Positions 7,020 to 14,595 of a stretch of DNA of 14,768 nt are shown one piece after another. Where the stretch lies: positions 1 through 14,768 of the forward strand of contig CAJBSR010000234.1 of assembly GCA_903958285.1 (NCBI GenBank). Reading direction: 5' to 3'. Source of the stretch: an uncultured Sphingomonadales bacterium. GTDB taxonomy: Bacteria; Pseudomonadota; Alphaproteobacteria; Sphingomonadales; Sphingomonadaceae. The notes beneath the pieces were generated by a model. The model was not told where the DNA came from. It was given only the letters and a program-made list of their open reading frames with translations, and made no database searches. The translations under genes and the position numbers were made by a program. Each line of letters begins with the position of its first letter. Position 1 is the stretch's first letter.

Positions 7020-7535
7020 TTACTCGCTGATGAGCTCCATGGCAGCAGGCGCGCGCACGCCTGCGCGTCCACCCTTTGCCAATTGTGCCTTCAGCACTTC
7101 GGGCTTCGGCGCCCACAAGAAACCGAAGCTTACCGTTCCATCCTTCGTTTCCACCACATGGTGCAAGCGGTGCGCCTGCATGATTCGCTTCATATAGGTG
7201 CTCTTGGGCAAGTACCGATGGCCGATACGCTTGTGGACGATCACGTCATGGAAGCCGAAATAGATCGCGCCATAGGCCGCGATGCCGCCACCGATCCATG
7301 CGTAGAACGCCCCATGGCCAAGGCCGATGCCATACCAGAACAGCGAAATAGACGGCACAGCGAAGATTACAGCGTAAAGATCGTTGAGTTCAAACGTGCC
7401 GGTGCGCGGCCGATGATGGCTTTTATGCAGGAACCAGCCCGGCCCGTGCATTAGCCAGCGGTGGGCAACATAGGCGAAGCCCTCCATGAAGAGGACGGTC
7501 AGAAGGAACACACCAAGGCCGGACAAGATCGACAT
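7020..7535 (-). CDS. crtZ: Beta-carotene hydroxylase (CrtZ, fatty acid hydroxylase superfamily)
   Basis: A 171-residue integral membrane diiron hydroxylase that adds 3-hydroxyl groups to beta-carotene-type carotenoids (zeaxanthin and nostoxanthin routes). All four histidine clusters are present: HRWLMH (25-30), HKSHH (37-41), HDVIVHKRIGHR (96-107) and HRLHH (122-126). Hydrophobic helices lie at about 4-24, 54-74 and 77-98. Length fits CrtZ. Start: the ATG at 7535 has AGGG 7 bases upstream on the minus strand, and a possible -10 (TATAGG) overlaps it. It stands alone, away from other carotenoid genes in this window. It converges with the PEP-CTERM gene with a one-base gap and diverges from the small lipoprotein gene. 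Confidence 0.93.
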   Translation of the reverse strand: MSILSGLGVFLLTVLFMEGFAYVAHRWLMHGPGWFLHKSHHRPRTGTFELNDLYAVIFAVPSISLFWYGIGLGHGAFYAWIGGGIAAYGAIYFGFHDVIVHKRIGHRYLPKSTYMKRIMQAHRLHHVVETKDGTVSFGFLWAPKPEVLKAQLAKGGRAGVRAPAAMELISE

Positions 7536-7580
7536 TAATGCACCCTATAGCGTCGTTCATATTTCCGTCATCATTAAAGC

Positions 7581-7647
7581 TGCATCTGGCCTCCAACAGG
7601 CCAGTGCAAAGGGACAGCAATCCGCACTGGCCTGCGAACCTTTTTTT
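7581..7647 (+). promoter_or_regulatory. Leader with two mutually exclusive hairpins (possible attenuator)
   Basis: Three arms are visible. Arm A TGCA-T-CTGGCCT (7581-7592) pairs with arm B AGGCCAGTGCA (7598-7608): 11 pairs, one bulged T, 5-base loop. Arm B, as CAGGCCAGTGC (7597-7607), pairs instead with arm C GCACTGGCCTG (7624-7634): 11 perfect pairs, 16-base loop. Seven T's follow at 7641-7647, six bases after arm C. A and C are near copies competing for B. The layout resembles an attenuator before the lipoprotein gene, but the distance from stem to T run is longer than in a classical terminator. No promoter was identified upstream. Confidence 0.5.
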
Positions 7648-7661
7648 GAATGGGGGCCGAT

Positions 7662-7976
7662 ATGCGCACCAAACTCCTCGTCATTTTGATCGCCGCCTCC
7701 ACGCTTTCGGCCTGTGCCACGCCGGAAGCGCGTTTGCGCAACGGGCTTCAGTCGGCCGGCCTTTCGCGCGACACATCCACCTGCATGGCAGACCGCATGA
7801 TCGACAAGCTGTCGCTCACGCAGCTCAAGCGCCTGTCTGATCTCAGCAAGATCAGTGACAAACAGATCGGCCAGATGCGTGTCGGCGAATTCTGGCGTCA
7901 GGTCCGCGCCCTGCGTGACCCCGAAATCCTCGCCATCACCACGCGGGCGGGCCTGAGCTGCGCGATCTCTGAATAA
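7662..7976 (+). CDS. Small predicted lipoprotein, function unknown
   Basis: A 104-residue protein with an N-terminal signal (RTKLLVILIAAST) and lipobox LSAC, lipidated cysteine at residue 18. The mature part is predicted helical, with charged residues spread through LSLTQLKRLSDLSKISDKQIGQ (51-72) and a C-terminal segment WRQVRALRDPEILAITTRAG. Two further cysteines (41 and 100) may form a disulfide in the periplasm. I recognise the general pattern from uncharacterised sphingomonad proteins but no named family. The start at 7662 is chosen because GGGGG (7652-7656) lies 5 bases upstream; an in-frame ATG at 7650 overlaps that site and would add four residues. It is transcribed away from crtZ and toward sucC. 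It sits directly behind the three-arm leader. Confidence 0.8.
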   Translation: MRTKLLVILIAASTLSACATPEARLRNGLQSAGLSRDTSTCMADRMIDKLSLTQLKRLSDLSKISDKQIGQMRVGEFWRQVRALRDPEILAITTRAGLSCAISE

Positions 7977-8031
7977 GCATATGTGATAGGCGCGTTACAG
8001 GCTTCCCATAGCCGCCTCGCTATGCTTTAGG

Positions 8032-8050
8032 CCCTGCAACTCTAGCAGGG
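8032..8050 (+). promoter_or_regulatory. Hairpin covering the sucC Shine-Dalgarno
   Basis: CCCTGC (8032-8037) and GCAGGG (8045-8050) form a perfect 6-bp stem with a 7-base loop. The right arm contains AGGG, the only Shine-Dalgarno-like run before the sucC ATG at 8063 (12 bases away, longer than usual). TATGCT at 8021-8026 could be a -10 element, but no good -35 is visible. A regulatory role is inference. Confidence 0.35.
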
Positions 8051-8062
8051 ACTCGCGCTCAC

Positions 8063-9271
8063 ATGAATATTCACGAGTATCAAGCCAAGGAACTTCTGGC
8101 CAAGTTCGGCGTCGCCGTACCAAAGGGCATTGCTGCCATGTCGGTGGAAGAAGCTGTCGAGGCTGCCAAGCAGCTTCCAGGGCCACTTTACGTCGTGAAG
8201 GCGCAGATCCACGCAGGTGGCCGCGGTAAAGGCAAGTTCAAGGAACTCGGCCCAGACGCCAAGGGCGGTGTCCGCCTTGCCAAGTCGCTGGATGAAGTCC
8301 GCGCTCACGCGACGGACATGCTCGGCAACACGCTGGTCACCATCCAGACAGGCGACGCGGGCAAGCAGGTCCAGCGCCTGTACATCACTGATGGTGTCGA
8401 CATCGGCAAAGAATTCTACCTCGCCCTCCTTGTTGACCGTGCGTCCAGCCGCATTGCGATTGTCGCGTCGACCGAAGGTGGCATGGACATCGAAACCGTC
8501 GCGCATGACACGCCGGAAAAGATCACCACAATCACCATCGACCCAGCAACAGGCCTGATGCCGCATCATGGTCGTTCGGTCGCAAAGGCGCTCGGCCTCT
8601 CGGGTGATCTGGCCAAGCAGGCTCAGTCTGTCCTGAAGGGTCTTTACGACACCTTTGTCGCGACCGATGCGAGCCAGATCGAAATCAATCCGCTGGCGGT
8701 CTGCCCGACGGCGGACGGGGACAAGCTGTTCGTCCTCGACGCCAAGGTTGGCTTCGATTCAAACGCGCTCTTCCGTCACAAGGATCTCGTTGAACTGCGC
8801 GATCTGACTGAGGAAGATCCGGCCGAAATCGAAGCGTCAAAATATGACCTTGCGTACATCAAGCTCGATGGCAACATCGGCTGTATGGTCAACGGTGCCG
8901 GTCTTGCGATGGCGACGATGGACATCATCAAGCTGAACGGTGAATTCCCCGCCAACTTCCTTGACGTTGGCGGCGGCGCCAACAAGGAAAAGGTGACAGC
9001 TGCGTTCAAAATCATTCTGAAGGACCCGGCTGTAAAGGGCATCCTCGTGAACATCTTTGGTGGCATCATGAAGTGTGACATCATTGCTGACGGCATCGTT
9101 GCCGCTGCCAAGGAAGTGAACCTGTCCGTTCCACTCGTTGTCCGCCTGGAAGGCACCAACGTGCAGCAGGGTAAGGACATTCTTGCGAACTCCGGCCTTC
9201 CTATCGTCCCCGCCAATGACCTTGGCGATGCGGCGAAGAAGATCGTCGCGGAGGTCCGTAAGGCCGCTTGA
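8063..9271 (+). CDS. sucC: Succinyl-CoA synthetase (ADP-forming) subunit beta
   Basis: A 402-residue TCA-cycle enzyme subunit that, with SucD, converts succinyl-CoA, ADP (or GDP) and phosphate to succinate, CoA and ATP (or GTP). The N-terminus [17 protein letters not shown] and the ATP-grasp motif [10 protein letters not shown] (51-60) are typical. ATP-grasp metal-site residues appear in IEINPLAV (207-213). The C-terminal CoA-ligase domain shows [11 protein letters not shown] (277-287), [13 protein letters not shown] (299-311) and [13 protein letters not shown] (327-339). The length is normal for alphaproteobacteria. The partner gene sucD does not follow; etfB comes 79 bases later, so the alpha subunit must be encoded elsewhere. 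Confidence 0.97.
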   Translation: MNIHEYQAKELLAKFGVAVPKGIAAMSVEEAVEAAKQLPGPLYVVKAQIHAGGRGKGKFKELGPDAKGGVRLAKSLDEVRAHATDMLGNTLVTIQTGDAGKQVQRLYITDGVDIGKEFYLALLVDRASSRIAIVASTEGGMDIETVAHDTPEKITTITIDPATGLMPHHGRSVAKALGLSGDLAKQAQSVLKGLYDTFVATDASQIEINPLAVCPTADGDKLFVLDAKVGFDSNALFRHKDLVELRDLTEEDPAEIEASKYDLAYIKLDGNIGCMVNGAGLAMATMDIIKLNGEFPANFLDVGGGANKEKVTAAFKIILKDPAVKGILVNIFGGIMKCDIIADGIVAAAKEVNLSVPLVVRLEGTNVQQGKDILANSGLPIVPANDLGDAAKKIVAEVRKAA

Positions 9272-9311
9272 GGCTTGCAATGCACGGTCAATTTGTGCAG
9301 TGCGGCAGACA

Positions 9312-9327
9312 TTGACGTAAACGTAAA
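9312..9327 (+). promoter_or_regulatory. ACGT-repeat palindrome-like site before etfB
   Basis: TTGACGTAAACGTAAA lies 23 bases before the etfB ATG and contains two ACGTAAA copies 6 bases apart, giving a near-palindrome around GTAAAC. It resembles the ACGT-rich operators of MerR-family regulators such as LiuR, which control acyl-CoA and branched-chain amino acid degradation genes and sometimes etfBA. That identification is from memory and unverified. It does not work well as a -35 box, because the -10 would fall on the ribosome-binding site. Confidence 0.35.
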
Positions 9328-9337
9328 GCGATTCATT

Positions 9338-9343
9338 GGAGAG
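9338..9343 (+). promoter_or_regulatory. Ribosome-binding site choosing the etfB start
   Basis: GGAGAG ends 7 bases before the ATG at 9351. The earlier in-frame ATG at 9336 overlaps this site and would add five residues (MERSA) ahead of the conserved [10 protein letters not shown]. Confidence 0.65.
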
Positions 9344-9350
9344 AAGCGCC

Positions 9351-10097
9351 ATGAAGATCCTTGTGCCCGTGAAGCGGGTCATTGATTATAATGTGAAACC
9401 CCGCGTGAAGCCTGATGGCTCTGGCGTGGATTTGGCCAACGTGAAGATGTCGATGAACCCCTTCGACGAAATCGCGGTGGAAGAAGCCATCCGTCTGAAG
9501 GAAAAGGGCGTTGCGACGGAAATCGTCGCCGTCTCGATCGGACCTGACAAGGCGCAGGAAACACTGCGTACCGCACTCGCCATGGGTGCGGATCGTGCGA
9601 TCCTTATCGTTGCAGAAGACGTCGAGCCGCTCGGCGTCGCCAAGCTGCTCGCTAAGGTCATGGAAGAAGAAGCCCCCGGCCTCGTCATCCTTGGCAAGCA
9701 GGCGATTGACGATGACAGCAACCAGACGGGCCAGATGCTCGCTGCGCTGACCGGTCGCCCGCAGGGCACCTTCGCCTCCAAGGTTGAAGTGTCCGGTGAC
9801 AGCGTCAACGTGACGCGCGAAGTTGATGGTGGCCTCGAAACCGTCAGCCTGAAAACGCCTGCGATTGTGACCACTGACCTTCGTCTGAACGAGCCGCGCT
9901 ATGCATCGCTGCCGAACATCATGAAGGCGAAGTCGAAGCCGCTCGCGCAGAAGACGCCCGCCGATTACGGTGTGGATGTCACGCCGCGTCTGAAGACATT
10001 GAAGGTTGCCGAACCGCCTGTCCGTTCGGCTGGCATCAAGGTTGCCGATGTCGATGCGTTGGTTGCTAAGCTCAAGGAAATGGGAGTTGCCGCATGA
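9351..10097 (+). CDS. etfB: Electron transfer flavoprotein subunit beta
   Basis: A 248-residue subunit of the ETF heterodimer that takes electrons from acyl-CoA and other flavin dehydrogenases and passes them to ETF-ubiquinone oxidoreductase. The family start [20 protein letters not shown] is intact. [18 protein letters not shown] (36-53), the AMP-binding segment [16 protein letters not shown] (114-129) and the ETF-beta signature with the recognition loop [19 protein letters not shown] (179-197) are all present. The loop is what docks onto partner dehydrogenases. The length equals the usual 248-250. The start at 9351 follows from the GGAGAG site. etfA overlaps the stop by ATGA (10094-10097), so the two subunits are made together. 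Confidence 0.97.
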   Translation: MKILVPVKRVIDYNVKPRVKPDGSGVDLANVKMSMNPFDEIAVEEAIRLKEKGVATEIVAVSIGPDKAQETLRTALAMGADRAILIVAEDVEPLGVAKLLAKVMEEEAPGLVILGKQAIDDDSNQTGQMLAALTGRPQGTFASKVEVSGDSVNVTREVDGGLETVSLKTPAIVTTDLRLNEPRYASLPNIMKAKSKPLAQKTPADYGVDVTPRLKTLKVAEPPVRSAGIKVADVDALVAKLKEMGVAA

Positions 10098-11023
10098 GCG
10101 TCCTCGTTTACGCTGAACACGACAATGCGTCGCTGAAGGACGCAACGCTCGCTGTTGTCTCCGCTGCCTCGCAGTTGGGCGAAGTGCACGTTCTCGTGGC
10201 CGGCAATGGCTGCGATGCCGTTGCGCAGGCTGCGGCAAAGATCGCCGGTGTCGCCAAGGTGCACGTCGCCAACGACGCCACCCTTGCGAACCAGCTGGCC
10301 GAAAACGTTGCGCCACTCGTAGCGAGCCTGATGGCCGGCCATGACGCGGTGCTGTTCCCGGCAACGGCGCACGGCAAGAACATCGCGCCGCGCGTCGCCG
10401 CACTGCTTGATGTCATGCAGATCAGCGACATCCTGTCGGTTGAAAGTGCGGACACGTTCACGCGTCCCATCTATGCCGGTAACGCCATCGCAACCGTCCA
10501 GTCGTCGGATGCCAAGAAGGTCATTACCGTGCGCGGTACGGCCTTTGCCAAGGCCGCAGCTGAAGGTGGCTCGGCCGCCGTCGAAGCGGTTTCCGGTGCA
10601 GGCGATTCGGGGATTTCCTCGTTCGTTGGTGCTGAAATCGTGAAGCTGGAGCGTCCGGAACTGACCTCGGCCAAGATCATCGTCTCTGGTGGTCGTGCGC
10701 TCAAGGATGCCGACACCTTCCAGTCCACCATCTTCCCGCTTGCGGACAAGATGAGCGCCGCTGTCGGTGCTTCACGCGCCGCCGTTGACGCGGGCTATGT
10801 GCCCAACGACTATCAGGTCGGACAGACCGGTAAGATCGTGGCGCCAGACGTCTACGTCGCTGTCGGCATCTCCGGTGCGATTCAGCACCTTGCCGGTATG
10901 AAAGACTCCAAGACGATCATCGCGATCAACAAGGATGAAGACGCCCCGATCTTCCAGGTCGCGGACATTGGACTTGTCGGCGATCTCTTCAAGATCGTGC
11001 CGGAGCTTGTTGAAAAGCTCTAA
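10094..11023 (+). CDS. etfA: Electron transfer flavoprotein subunit alpha (FAD-binding)
   Basis: A 309-residue alpha subunit that carries most of the FAD site of ETF. The N-terminal half (about 1-190) is the ETF alpha/beta fold, with [19 protein letters not shown]. The C-terminal FAD domain shows [13 protein letters not shown] (195-207), [63 protein letters not shown] split over one surface, and ends with [20 protein letters not shown]. The length is typical. Its ATG overlaps the etfB stop. An intrinsic terminator lies 24 bases after its stop. Confidence 0.97.
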   Translation: MSVLVYAEHDNASLKDATLAVVSAASQLGEVHVLVAGNGCDAVAQAAAKIAGVAKVHVANDATLANQLAENVAPLVASLMAGHDAVLFPATAHGKNIAPRVAALLDVMQISDILSVESADTFTRPIYAGNAIATVQSSDAKKVITVRGTAFAKAAAEGGSAAVEAVSGAGDSGISSFVGAEIVKLERPELTSAKIIVSGGRALKDADTFQSTIFPLADKMSAAVGASRAAVDAGYVPNDYQVGQTGKIVAPDVYVAVGISGAIQHLAGMKDSKTIIAINKDEDAPIFQVADIGLVGDLFKIVPELVEKL

Positions 11024-11047
11024 TCCGACACGGACGACGATTTAAAG

Positions 11048-11076
11048 AAGGGGTGGCTTAGGCTGCCCCTTTTTTT
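11048..11076 (+). terminator. Intrinsic terminator of etfBA, overlapping the nhaA 3' end
   Basis: AAGGGGTGGC (11048-11057), loop TTAG, GCTGCCCCTT (11062-11071), with T's from 11070 to 11076. The stem has ten pairs including two G-U wobbles. It lies 24 bases after the etfA stop. Part of it (from 11058) is the coding end of nhaA on the other strand. Confidence 0.85.
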
Positions 11077-12230
11077 GTGCCTGAGGAAAAGCCGAGGACG
11101 ATAGCGCCGGCGATGGCCGACGCGACAGACCCGAGCAGAACGCCCATTTTCACGCCGCTATCGTGCATGGGATCAGAGAAGGCGAGATCGCCGATAAACA
11201 AGCTCATCGTGAACCCGATGCCGCAAAGCAGGGCCATCCCGTAAACCTGCGCCCAGTTTGCACCTGCAGGTTTTCTGGCAAGTCCAAAGCGGACAGCCAA
11301 CCAGATGGCTGAAAAGATCCCAAGTTGCTTTCCAAAGAAAAGCCCGGCCGCAATCGCCAGCGTCAACTCATCTCCGCCTATGCCCTCGGCAAAGGAGACG
11401 CCTGCATTGGCGAACCCGAAAAGCGGCACAATGAGAAAGGCAACCGGCTTGTTGACGAGATGTTCCAGCCGGTGAAGGGGCGAAGCGGGATCATCGGGTG
11501 CCGCGGGCGTGACCCGCACCGGGATCATCGCCGCCGCCAGCACGCCGGCAATGGTTGCATGAACACCGGACTGAAGAACGGTGAACCAGAGCAGAGCAAA
11601 GCCGACAAGATAGGGCCACAGAACCGTGACCTGCCTTCGACCGATGAGGAACATCACGGCCATGATGCCGGCCGAAGCAAGGAGCCAGCCCCCCGAAATG
11701 GCCTCGGTGTACCCCACGGCAATGATAGCGACGGCACCCATATCATCGACGATCGCGACGGTGGCCAGCAGCAGCTTCAATGAGGCGGGGACGCGGCGGC
11801 CGAGAAGCGAAATGACGCCCATTGCAAAGGCGATATCGGTCGCCGCCGGGATGGCCCAGCCGCGGTGCAGTTCAGGCCGCCCTCCGGCGATGGCGAGGAA
11901 GACGAGCGCCGGGATGACCATCCCTGCCACAGCCGCAATCATCGGGAGAGCCCGATCCCCCCAATTGCTCAAATGCCCGTCAACAAATTCGCGTTTTATT
12001 TCCAGCCCAACCTGAAAAAAGAACAGTGCCATCAGGCCGTCATTGACCCAATGAAGGACCGACATTGGCCCCAACTTTGCCTGAAGGCCCGCAAAATAGA
12101 CATCCGACCAAGCCGAATTTGCGACAATCAATGCCGCTGCGGCCGCCAGCATCAGGACGATGCCCCCAGCCGCCCCGCTTTCTATGAAAGCGCGCAAAGC
12201 GGATTTTGGTCGGGTGCTCGAATCTCTCAT
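11058..12230 (-). CDS. nhaA: Na+/H+ antiporter NhaA
   Basis: A 390-residue inner-membrane antiporter that exports Na+ (or Li+) in exchange for protons and helps control cytoplasmic pH. It is rich in hydrophobic helices, beginning at about residue 18. Key motifs: FFQVGLEIKREF (71-82), IPAATDIAFAMGV (127-139, Asp132 equivalent to Asp133 of E. coli), and VAIVDDMGAVAIIAVGYTE (158-176, with the paired ion-binding aspartates 162 and 163). FGFANAGVSF and the lysine-bearing FFGKQLGIF and GIGFTMSLFI follow. The length matches the family. It starts 13 bases after the LysR gene on the same strand, with no clear Shine-Dalgarno, so coupling to that gene is plausible. Its last codons (KKGAA) contain the etfBA terminator on the opposite strand. 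Confidence 0.97.
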   Translation of the reverse strand: MRDSSTRPKSALRAFIESGAAGGIVLMLAAAAALIVANSAWSDVYFAGLQAKLGPMSVLHWVNDGLMALFFFQVGLEIKREFVDGHLSNWGDRALPMIAAVAGMVIPALVFLAIAGGRPELHRGWAIPAATDIAFAMGVISLLGRRVPASLKLLLATVAIVDDMGAVAIIAVGYTEAISGGWLLASAGIMAVMFLIGRRQVTVLWPYLVGFALLWFTVLQSGVHATIAGVLAAAMIPVRVTPAAPDDPASPLHRLEHLVNKPVAFLIVPLFGFANAGVSFAEGIGGDELTLAIAAGLFFGKQLGIFSAIWLAVRFGLARKPAGANWAQVYGMALLCGIGFTMSLFIGDLAFSDPMHDSGVKMGVLLGSVASAIAGAIVLGFSSGTKKGAA

Positions 12231-12243
12231 GAACTGGCGTGTA

Positions 12244-13326
12244 TCAGTCCATGAGATGGTCGAACATGGAAACCACCCCTGTGCTGCCGTTTAAATCGGT
12301 AAATTCATCGGGATGGACGAAGTGATCTGCAAACCAAGGATAGCGGCTCCCATCAAAACTGTCCCGAAGCCATTGGACAACCTGCTGGACCGGCTGGGAC
12401 TGGCGTGCTTCCCGCCGGTAAGACAACCACAGTTCAAAACGCAGGCGGATCGGCAGGTCGAGTGGCCGCACACGGCGGGTGATCGCCCGAGCATAGGTCG
12501 GCAAGGCGCCGATACCGACACCATTGGCCACCGCCCAATAATGCGAAAAGCTTGAACTCACACGGATGGCAATGATCTTGCGCGCTAGGTCCTGTGTGAG
12601 GAACAGATTGACGGCATCTCCATTGGTTCCAGGGGAGTCCTGCTGGATGAACTGGTGTCCGTGCAGATCATCAATGGTGAGCGGCAAACCATGCTGACGC
12701 AGATACTGGTCCGATGCGAAGGGCATAATGTGGATCGTCGCCAGCTTTGAACAAATCGCCTCAAGATCAGTCGGCTTCTGGAACCCGACCGCGACGTCAT
12801 GTTCGCCCGGTGAGACAAGATTCTGGTCTGAAAGGCTGTCTAAGGCCACGACATGATCTGGCAGCCGTGCCTTCAACTCCGGCAGCCGTGGTGTCAGCCA
12901 AAACGTGCCGACACCTTCCGACGCGCAGATGCGAACTTCCCCGTCTTGGACCAGAACATGATTGCCTCGCGCGAGCGGGAGCCCAACGCTCAACATCCGC
13001 ATATCTTTGGCAACACGCAGAACCGTCTGCCCCTCGGCTGTAATCTTCAGACCGTCACGGGATCGTGCGAAGAGAACCGTCTCCAATGATTTTTCGAGTC
13101 GGTTGAGGCGTGATCTGACCGTATTGACGGACATTCCGAGCGCTTGAGCCGCCCTCCTCAGACTCGACTGATCGGCCGCCCGGCGCAGAATGTCGAGATC
13201 ATTCCAGTTAACTTTGTCCAGTAAGTCTATGAGTTTGCGGTGTTCATCAGGATGAACACCCCGTGCAGATAATTGGAGGACCTCGTCCTCCCCTACCCCA
13301 GATAAAGTCACCGCGTCGGAAACCAT
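12244..13326 (-). CDS. LysR-family transcriptional regulator
   Basis: A 360-residue LysR-type regulator. The winged helix-turn-helix covers about 41-100: WNDLDILRRAADQSSLRRAA, QALGMSVNTVRSRLNRLEKS, then TVLFARSRDGLKITAEG. The effector-binding domain follows from about 120. Most LysR proteins start just before the helix-turn-helix; here a 40-residue extension precedes it, and the only strong start is the ATG at 13326 (a GTG lies at codon 6). A C-terminal stretch after about 330 is also longer than usual. It is transcribed divergently from the GNAT gene (34-base spacer) and directly ahead of nhaA (13-base gap). I cannot name its effector; both neighbours are candidate targets. A perfect inverted repeat lies in codons 23-30. 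Confidence 0.9.
   Translation of the reverse strand: MVSDAVTLSGVGEDEVLQLSARGVHPDEHRKLIDLLDKVNWNDLDILRRAADQSSLRRAAQALGMSVNTVRSRLNRLEKSLETVLFARSRDGLKITAEGQTVLRVAKDMRMLSVGLPLARGNHVLVQDGEVRICASEGVGTFWLTPRLPELKARLPDHVVALDSLSDQNLVSPGEHDVAVGFQKPTDLEAICSKLATIHIMPFASDQYLRQHGLPLTIDDLHGHQFIQQDSPGTNGDAVNLFLTQDLARKIIAIRVSSSFSHYWAVANGVGIGALPTYARAITRRVRPLDLPIRLRFELWLSYRREARQSQPVQQVVQWLRDSFDGSRYPWFADHFVHPDEFTDLNGSTGVVSMFDHLMD
13239..13260. promoter_or_regulatory. Perfect 10+10 inverted repeat in the 5' end of the LysR gene (possible operator)
   Basis: GGTGTTCATC (13239-13248) and GATGAACACC (13251-13260) are exact reverse complements separated by two bases. The repeat lies 100 bases upstream of the GNAT ATG, a normal distance for an activator site, and within the unusual N-terminal extension of the LysR coding region. 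It could be an operator for this regulator. A transcript hairpin is the alternative. Confidence 0.45.
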
Positions 13327-13346
13327 GCGTGATTTCTACGCCAGTT

Positions 13347-13353
13347 AGGGGAG
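13347..13353 (+). promoter_or_regulatory. Strong ribosome-binding site of the GNAT gene
   Basis: AGGGGAG ends 7 bases before the ATG at 13361, among the best Shine-Dalgarno matches in the window. It fixes the GNAT start. Most of the GNAT promoter must therefore overlap the 5' end of the LysR gene. Confidence 0.75.
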
Positions 13354-13360
13354 AATACAA

Positions 13361-14584
13361 ATGTTACAGGAACTGACCACGTCAAACCGCTCCGGTGTGC
13401 GTCGCCTCGGCTTCTCCTCAAAGATCTGGAAATGTTTGGAACGCTCCGACCGGCAGAAGTTCAACCTTTATCGGCCCGGGGAGGAGGAACTGGATGAGAT
13501 GTTGTCGGTTGCGCGCGGCACCATGATGCTCGCGGAAAACAGCATCATCCGGGGAATTATCGCCGCCAACCCAGACAGCGTCCGGATTTCAAGTCAGCCG
13601 GGCGCCGCCCAGGAGGACCGCGGCATCGTAGCACTTTTGCCACTGAACGCTGAGGGCACCGATGCCATCATCAACAGTCGCTTCAACAGCGCAGCACCTG
13701 ATACAGCTTGGATCGCAGCCCCTGGCGAACAGCCTGCCGCGATCTATGTCTGGCTGATCTATATGCCCGGAAGCTTCGGACGCATGCTCACCGCCTTTGC
13801 CGATGCACTGGAGCCATTCCTACAGACGCCGGTTCCTGTCTTTTCTAAGGCGGTCAGCCCTCATTCAAGGCGCTTGCAGCAAACGTCGGGCTTCATCGAC
13901 GCACAGAGCATCTACCCGAACTGCAGCCGCGACCTTCTGGTCGTGCTGCCCGAAAGACTGGAACCTGCCCCGAAGGCCAAATGTGAAGTGATGGTTGCCC
14001 GGTCTATCGAAGACGTCTTTCAGGTCTTCTCGGTCCGGTCCGCCACTTATATTGCTGAGCAATTCTGCCTCTATTCCGAAGAATTTGACGGCAATGACTT
14101 CTGTTCGACCCATTGGCTCGGAAAGGTGGATGGGGACGCCGCTGGGTGCATCCGCGCCCGCTTTTTCGGGGAGTTCGCGAAGATTGAACGGCTGGCCGTT
14201 CGTGCCGAATATCGCAACAGCCGCCTTGCCTATCAACTCGTACGAGCGGCCGTCGAGCATTGCCGGAAGAAGGGATATCGCACCCTGTACGGGCACAGCC
14301 GGCTAGACCTTCAGCGCTTTTGGCAGGTCTTCGGCTTCCGCCCGATTGAAGACCGTCCACCGATCGCCTTTGCCAATGTCAAATATGTGGAAATGCGGCT
14401 CGATCTCGCCCCGGCCAATGATGTGATCTCTCTCGCGTCAGACCCGATGCACATCCTGCGGCCCGAAGGGGCTTGGGACCGGCCCGGTCCGTTTGAAGCG
14501 ACACCGACAGCAGACAACAGTCTGCGGCAGCAGCTACTGGAGCAGCGGACCCGGACAGTTAAAAGAACGGCCATCCTTGCCTGA
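13361..14584 (+). CDS. GNAT-family N-acetyltransferase, apparently two-lobed
   Basis: A 407-residue protein. The C-terminal lobe (about 208-350) is a GNAT fold: strand KIERLAVR (274-281), the acyl-CoA loop RNSRLA (285-290), helix YQLVRAAVEHCRKKG (291-305), YRTLYGHS (306-313) and RFWQVFGFRPIE (319-330). The pyrophosphate loop departs from the usual R/Q-x-x-G-x-G/A, with arginine in place of the first glycine and alanine in place of the second. The N-terminal lobe (about 85-200) has a similar order of elements: strand AIYVWLIYMPG, a helix, then SRRLQQTSGFIDA and DLLVVLP. So it may be a degenerate second GNAT. Substrate unknown. An ending of about 55 residues follows the domain without a recognised motif. 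It is divergent from the LysR gene and 11 bases ahead of a glycosyltransferase gene. The pairing hints at glycan or lipid acylation. Confidence 0.82.
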   Translation: MLQELTTSNRSGVRRLGFSSKIWKCLERSDRQKFNLYRPGEEELDEMLSVARGTMMLAENSIIRGIIAANPDSVRISSQPGAAQEDRGIVALLPLNAEGTDAIINSRFNSAAPDTAWIAAPGEQPAAIYVWLIYMPGSFGRMLTAFADALEPFLQTPVPVFSKAVSPHSRRLQQTSGFIDAQSIYPNCSRDLLVVLPERLEPAPKAKCEVMVARSIEDVFQVFSVRSATYIAEQFCLYSEEFDGNDFCSTHWLGKVDGDAAGCIRARFFGEFAKIERLAVRAEYRNSRLAYQLVRAAVEHCRKKGYRTLYGHSRLDLQRFWQVFGFRPIEDRPPIAFANVKYVEMRLDLAPANDVISLASDPMHILRPEGAWDRPGPFEATPTADNSLRQQLLEQRTRTVKRTAILA

Positions 14585-14595
14585 TCGGTAACGAT

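Noticed and set aside
7538..7840. Possible leader peptide in the crtZ-lipoprotein spacer
   Set aside because: The open frame starting at ATG 7538 has no Shine-Dalgarno, runs far into the lipoprotein gene in another frame and has no regulatory codon run.
9333..10403. 356-codon minus-strand open frame opposite etfB and etfA
   Set aside because: It spans two well-supported genes on the other strand and is Arg/His-rich with no recognisable fold.
12232..13346. Nine-base string ACGCCAGTT upstream of both nhaA (minus strand) and the GNAT gene (plus strand)
   Set aside because: It is short and not palindromic, and in the nhaA case lies across the LysR-nhaA junction; chance is a sufficient explanation without genome-wide counts.
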